Part shown: positions 61,486 to 64,000 of the stretch, piece by piece
How the letters are laid out: every line of letters starts with the position of its first letter
Numbering within the stretch: position 1 is the stretch's first letter
Source: TMED13 sp042090305
GTDB lineage: Bacteria > Pseudomonadota > Alphaproteobacteria > Methylaequorales > Methylaequoraceae
Assembly (NCBI GenBank): GCA_042090305.1
Contig: JBELJQ010000001.1
Location: forward strand, 108,933-172,932
Reading direction: 5' to 3'
Length of the DNA stretch: 64,000 nucleotides
Position numbers and translations under genes: made by a program
Notes under the pieces: model-generated
Told to the model about the DNA's origin: nothing
Databases searched by the model: none
The model's input: the letters and a program-made list of their open reading frames with translations, nothing else

Positions 61486-62130
61486 ATGTTAAAAAAAATA
61501 AGCCAAAGTGATGTAAAAGAACTTAAAAAATTACACAAAACTTTCAAGTTGTATGACTATAACTATAAAAAACTTTTCTCACTTGAATCTTCAAAAAAGA
61601 ACTATTTTTTAGTTCTTACATTTTTTTTAGCAACAATGTCTATAGAGGTCCTGTTAAACCAACCCTTTAAAAACAAAATTAAAATTATACATAATAACGT
61701 TTCAAGGAGATTTTTTAAGTCTAACTTTGAAAAAGTAGATAGAATTGAAACAAATTCATTTGGTTTCTCTTTACTTATAATTCTCAGAAGATTAATAAAA
61801 GATAATAGAGAGTATACGCTATATTTAAAAGAATTTTATGAACTGGCCTCTCTTCACTGGCTAGTTATTCAAAATTATAATTCAGATGAGTGCGATTATA
61901 AAATTAATCAGTTAAAAAGTTTGTGGAAAGTTAAAAACAATATTATCCTCAAAATTGACCAAGATTCCTTGATTGATTTAATAATAGACTTGTATAAAAG
62001 TTTTGAAATAGGAATTGGAAACAAAGCAATTATTAAAAGAAACATCGCATCGTTGATTTACTCTGTAAGCAAAGCTAATAAAGAGTTTAGAAGTGATGTT
62101 TTAAAAGAGTTTAAAAAAAAAATTAAGTAA
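61486..62130 (+). CDS. Hypothetical helical protein
   Basis: A 214-aa Lys-rich protein, predicted largely helical, with one moderately hydrophobic stretch (YFLVLTFFLATMSIEVLL, ~45-62) that may be buried or membrane-associated. No motif I recognise. It begins 76 bp after the MlaC-like gene and ends 54 bp before the ZIP-fusion gene on the same strand. Confidence 0.55.
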   Translation: MLKKISQSDVKELKKLHKTFKLYDYNYKKLFSLESSKKNYFLVLTFFLATMSIEVLLNQPFKNKIKIIHNNVSRRFFKSNFEKVDRIETNSFGFSLLIILRRLIKDNREYTLYLKEFYELASLHWLVIQNYNSDECDYKINQLKSLWKVKNNIILKIDQDSLIDLIIDLYKSFEIGIGNKAIIKRNIASLIYSVSKANKEFRSDVLKEFKKKIK

Positions 62131-62183
62131 TTGACAAATTAAGTTTAACTTTTATTTTTTTCTTCTATAATCGTGATCAGTTT

Positions 62184-63560
62184 ATGAATACTATTGTAAT
62201 TTGGTCTTTTTTTTCTGGAGCGATTGCCGCTTGTTCTTTGACACTAGGTTCCCTCGTAGGTCTTACAATACGAATTCCCTCTGTAATAATTGGTTTGCTT
62301 GCAGCCTTCGGAGCTGGCGCCCTTTTATCTGCTTTAGCTCTCGAATTAATTGCGCCTACAGTTGAACACTTAGTAGCAGCAAACACACTAATTGAAATAG
62401 AAGAAAGTAAGCATAGTTTATTTATTCTCATTGGTGGGTGTATAATTGGTGGTTTACTATTTGTTGCACTTGATCAAATCATAGGACAAGGCGGAGGGTA
62501 TTTGAGAAAGACTGCTTATATTATCTCTAAATCGGCTGTTGAAAGAAAAAAGTTTTTTAGAGAAATTCTAGCTGACATATCAAAGATTCCAATCTTTAAA
62601 TCCGTACCACCCCAAGATATACAAGCCATAATAGTTAGGTTAAAGCCTAGGTTATTTCATGAAGGAGAAATTGTATTTAAAAGAGGAGATACTGCAGAGT
62701 CAATGTTCATAGTAAGGTATGGGAAACTTTCAATTGACAGTCCTGACCATCGAGATATTGAAGTTGGTAAAGGGTCTATAGTAGGTGAGATGGCGCTTCT
62801 CAAACACACCAAACGGCCGTCTTCCGTTAAGGCTGTTGAGGAGACTGAATTATTGGTTTTGAGTGCTGATGATTTTAAAGAATTACGACAAAAAATACCT
62901 GAATTTGATGAGGTGTTAAAAAATCTTGCCGCTAAAAGAATTAAAGAAAATATTAATTTTTTAGAGCAAGATAATTTAGAAAGACAAAATTGGGCTAATC
63001 AAGCCATACAAGCAATTGATCAGGGAACTGCTCACCAATTACCAACAAGAACTGATTTGCAAAAAGACTTTGATTCACATAGTCATGCTGCAATGGCTAT
63101 CTGGTTAGGGATCGCTCTTGATGCAATTCCTGAGAGTATTGTCATTGGAATTGCTATACTTGGTATGGCTGCAAGTATATCCGCATCAGGCGTTGAACCA
63201 TCATTTTTTGATGTACTGCCTTATACGTTCATTGCTGGTTTATTTTTATCAAATTTCCCTGAAGCGTTATCAAGCTCAGCACAAATGCAAAAGCAAGGAA
63301 TGAGCTTTGTCAAGGTAATTTCATTGTGGTCTAGTCTTGTAGTACTAACTGCAGTAGGTGCAGCATTCGGAGCACATATTGGAGACACAATAAGTCATAG
63401 TAGTTTAGTATTAATTGAAGGTATTGCAGCAGGTGCTATGCTTACTATGATTTGTTCAGCAATGCTACCTGAAGCATCTCACTTAGCTGATAATAACCTT
63501 GTTGGCTTATCAACACTAGCCGGATTCCTTTGTTCTATTTTGTTTAAACTTCTTGAATAA
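62184..63560 (+). CDS. ZIP-like metal transporter with internal cyclic-nucleotide-binding domain
   Basis: A 458-aa fusion. N-terminal helices (residues ~1-105) include SGAIAACSLTLGSLVGL and GAGALLSALALELIAPT. Residues ~130-255 form a cNMP-binding domain (IPIFKSVPPQDI, GEIVFKRGDTAESMFIV, the phosphate-binding-cassette-like GKGSIVGEMALLKHTKRPSSVKA). The C-terminal half (~295-458) has DSHSHAAMAIWLGIALDAIPESIVIG and FLSNFPEALSSSAQMQ, typical of ZIP helices 4-5 with metal-binding His and Glu. cAMP-like gating of metal transport is the obvious suggestion but is inferred. Confidence 0.83.
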   Translation: MNTIVIWSFFSGAIAACSLTLGSLVGLTIRIPSVIIGLLAAFGAGALLSALALELIAPTVEHLVAANTLIEIEESKHSLFILIGGCIIGGLLFVALDQIIGQGGGYLRKTAYIISKSAVERKKFFREILADISKIPIFKSVPPQDIQAIIVRLKPRLFHEGEIVFKRGDTAESMFIVRYGKLSIDSPDHRDIEVGKGSIVGEMALLKHTKRPSSVKAVEETELLVLSADDFKELRQKIPEFDEVLKNLAAKRIKENINFLEQDNLERQNWANQAIQAIDQGTAHQLPTRTDLQKDFDSHSHAAMAIWLGIALDAIPESIVIGIAILGMAASISASGVEPSFFDVLPYTFIAGLFLSNFPEALSSSAQMQKQGMSFVKVISLWSSLVVLTAVGAAFGAHIGDTISHSSLVLIEGIAAGAMLTMICSAMLPEASHLADNNLVGLSTLAGFLCSILFKLLE

Positions 63561-63601
63561 AAAAAAAAATCAATTAATTTGATAATGAAGGAGTATTTAC
63601 T

Positions 63602-63724
63602 ATGGATTGTGGTTGTGGAAGGTCACCAACAGGAAAATGTATTGGTTGGCACAGTTTAAGCGAAGATGAGTTTAAAAAAAAACTTGAAACTTACAAAAAA
63701 ACAAAATCAAAAGAAGTTACTTAA
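63602..63724 (+). CDS. Small cysteine-rich protein, 40 aa
   Basis: Begins MDCGCGRSPTGKCIGWHSLSEDEF and ends in a Lys-rich tail. An AAGGAG ribosome-binding site lies 9 bases before the ATG. CxC...C plus a following His could bind a metal ion. I recall similar tiny CxCGxSPTGKCxGxHxL proteins in other bacteria, but none with a known role. It lies 41 bp after the ZIP-fusion gene, consistent with a metal-related function. Confidence 0.7.
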   Translation: MDCGCGRSPTGKCIGWHSLSEDEFKKKLETYKKTKSKEVT

Positions 63725-63746
63725 GTTTAACCTGATTATACTTTAA

Positions 63747-64000
63747 TCAAAATGGAAGATTAGTCTGGCCCATAAGAAATTTATCAACGGAATGGGCGAC
63801 TTGTCTGCCCTCTCTTATTGCCCAAACAACTAGCGATTGACCGCGTCTCATATCTCCAGAAACAAATACATTGTCGAGATTAGTTTTATAGTCTTGGTCG
63901 TTTGCTTTGACATTGCCCCGTTCGTCAAGATTAACACCTGATTCATAAATTAGTTTATCTTTAATTGGATGTACAAAGCCCATTGAATGGGCTTTGTACA
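63747..64000 (-). CDS. gltD: Glutamate synthase small subunit GltD (partial, C-terminal end)
   Basis: Only the last ~80 codons are present. KANDQDYKTNLDNVFVSGDMRRGQSLVVWAIREGRQ (in pieces: NVFVSGDMRRGQSLVVWAI) is the C-terminal FAD/NADPH-side signature of GltD, the NADPH-oxidising subunit of glutamate synthase. The residues at the window edge (YKAHS before MGFVHP) do not look like the hydrophobic strand normally found before this position, and they are exactly where the perfect palindrome begins. Confidence 0.85.
   Translation of the reverse strand, partial: YKAHSMGFVHPIKDKLIYESGVNLDERGNVKANDQDYKTNLDNVFVSGDMRRGQSLVVWAIREGRQVAHSVDKFLMGQTNLPF
63970..64000. repeat. Perfect 31-bp palindrome at the window end, inside gltD
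   Basis: Arms of 15 bases (63970-63984 TGTACAAAGCCCATT; 63986-64000 its exact reverse complement) around one central base. It reaches the last base of the window, so the arms may be longer. It overlies coding sequence and replaces expected GltD residues. Confidence 0.85.

Noticed and set aside
1..64000. CRISPR arrays or IS elements
   Set aside because: I saw no regularly spaced direct repeats and no transposase or integrase gene in any frame.

Overview
The window is low-GC DNA (roughly 30% GC by eye), densely packed, with many 1-17 bp gene overlaps and long A/T homopolymers. Gene content and order point to a streamlined, probably marine, alphaproteobacterium: rplU-rpmA-obgE-proB-proA; argH-small lipoprotein-lysA followed by ftsE-ftsX-ydcF-plsC; metX-metW; hisC-tyrA; a Coq7-type ubiquinone hydroxylase; and ethylmalonyl-CoA pathway genes. 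I cannot fix the genus without a database search.

1-27.7 kb is mostly core metabolism. The first 3.2 kb (minus strand) holds L21, L27, ObgE, ProB and the start of ProA. A thiolase/acetoacetyl-CoA reductase pair (phaA-phaB type) follows, then GloB, MetW, MetX, HisC, TyrA, PlsC, a YdcF-like protein, FtsX, FtsE, LysA, a 42-aa lipoprotein, ArgH and a TlpA-like thioredoxin. From 15.8 to 23.3 kb lies an ethylmalonyl-CoA block: etfA, etfB, a cobalamin adenosyltransferase, a two-TM protein, methylsuccinyl-CoA dehydrogenase and crotonyl-CoA carboxylase/reductase on the minus strand, divergent from ethylmalonyl-CoA mutase. Together with the thiolase and reductase this covers much of acetyl-CoA assimilation, with electron acceptor and B12 cofactor supply beside it. 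Then come a frameshifted Nudix hydrolase, an esterase, an HNH nuclease, Coq7, DsbB, an FkbM methyltransferase and a YqaA-type membrane protein.

27.7-43.7 kb is accessory-like. It begins with a glycosyltransferase and an intact tRNA-Leu(CAA). It contains a TPR-sulfotransferase, the circularly permuted ATP-grasp / alpha-E / transglutaminase trio (without an Anbu peptidase), a secreted protein, a BtuF-like protein, a hydrolase-MarR pair, a membrane J-domain protein, a tesA-ybbA-ybbP locus (ybbA frameshifted) and a FliB-like lysine N-methylase. Nearly every gap from 30.8 to 42.5 kb carries a decayed tRNA-like sequence, including Leu(UAA)- and Leu(UAG)-type remnants. This is the strongest unexplained structure in the window.

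43.9-57.5 kb is an envelope/surface region: an SDR and a tautomerase, an MBOAT O-acyltransferase with an SGNH partner, a NodU/CmcH-type carbamoyltransferase, a secreted beta-propeller-like protein, and a tight operon encoding an unknown anchored protein, a CotH-kinase/beta-helix protein, a VTC-type (polyphosphate polymerase-like) protein and a DUF4956 membrane protein. 57.6-64 kb has a FecA-like TonB receptor with two candidate Fur boxes, a membrane-anchored MlaC-like protein, a ZIP transporter with an embedded cyclic-nucleotide-binding domain, a 40-aa Cys-rich protein and the C-terminal end of GltD. The last 31 bases form a perfect palindrome inside gltD that looks like a fold-back junction.

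Two genes (Nudix and ybbA) are each broken by one base in a poly-A run. These are either homopolymer errors or genes that depend on slippage.
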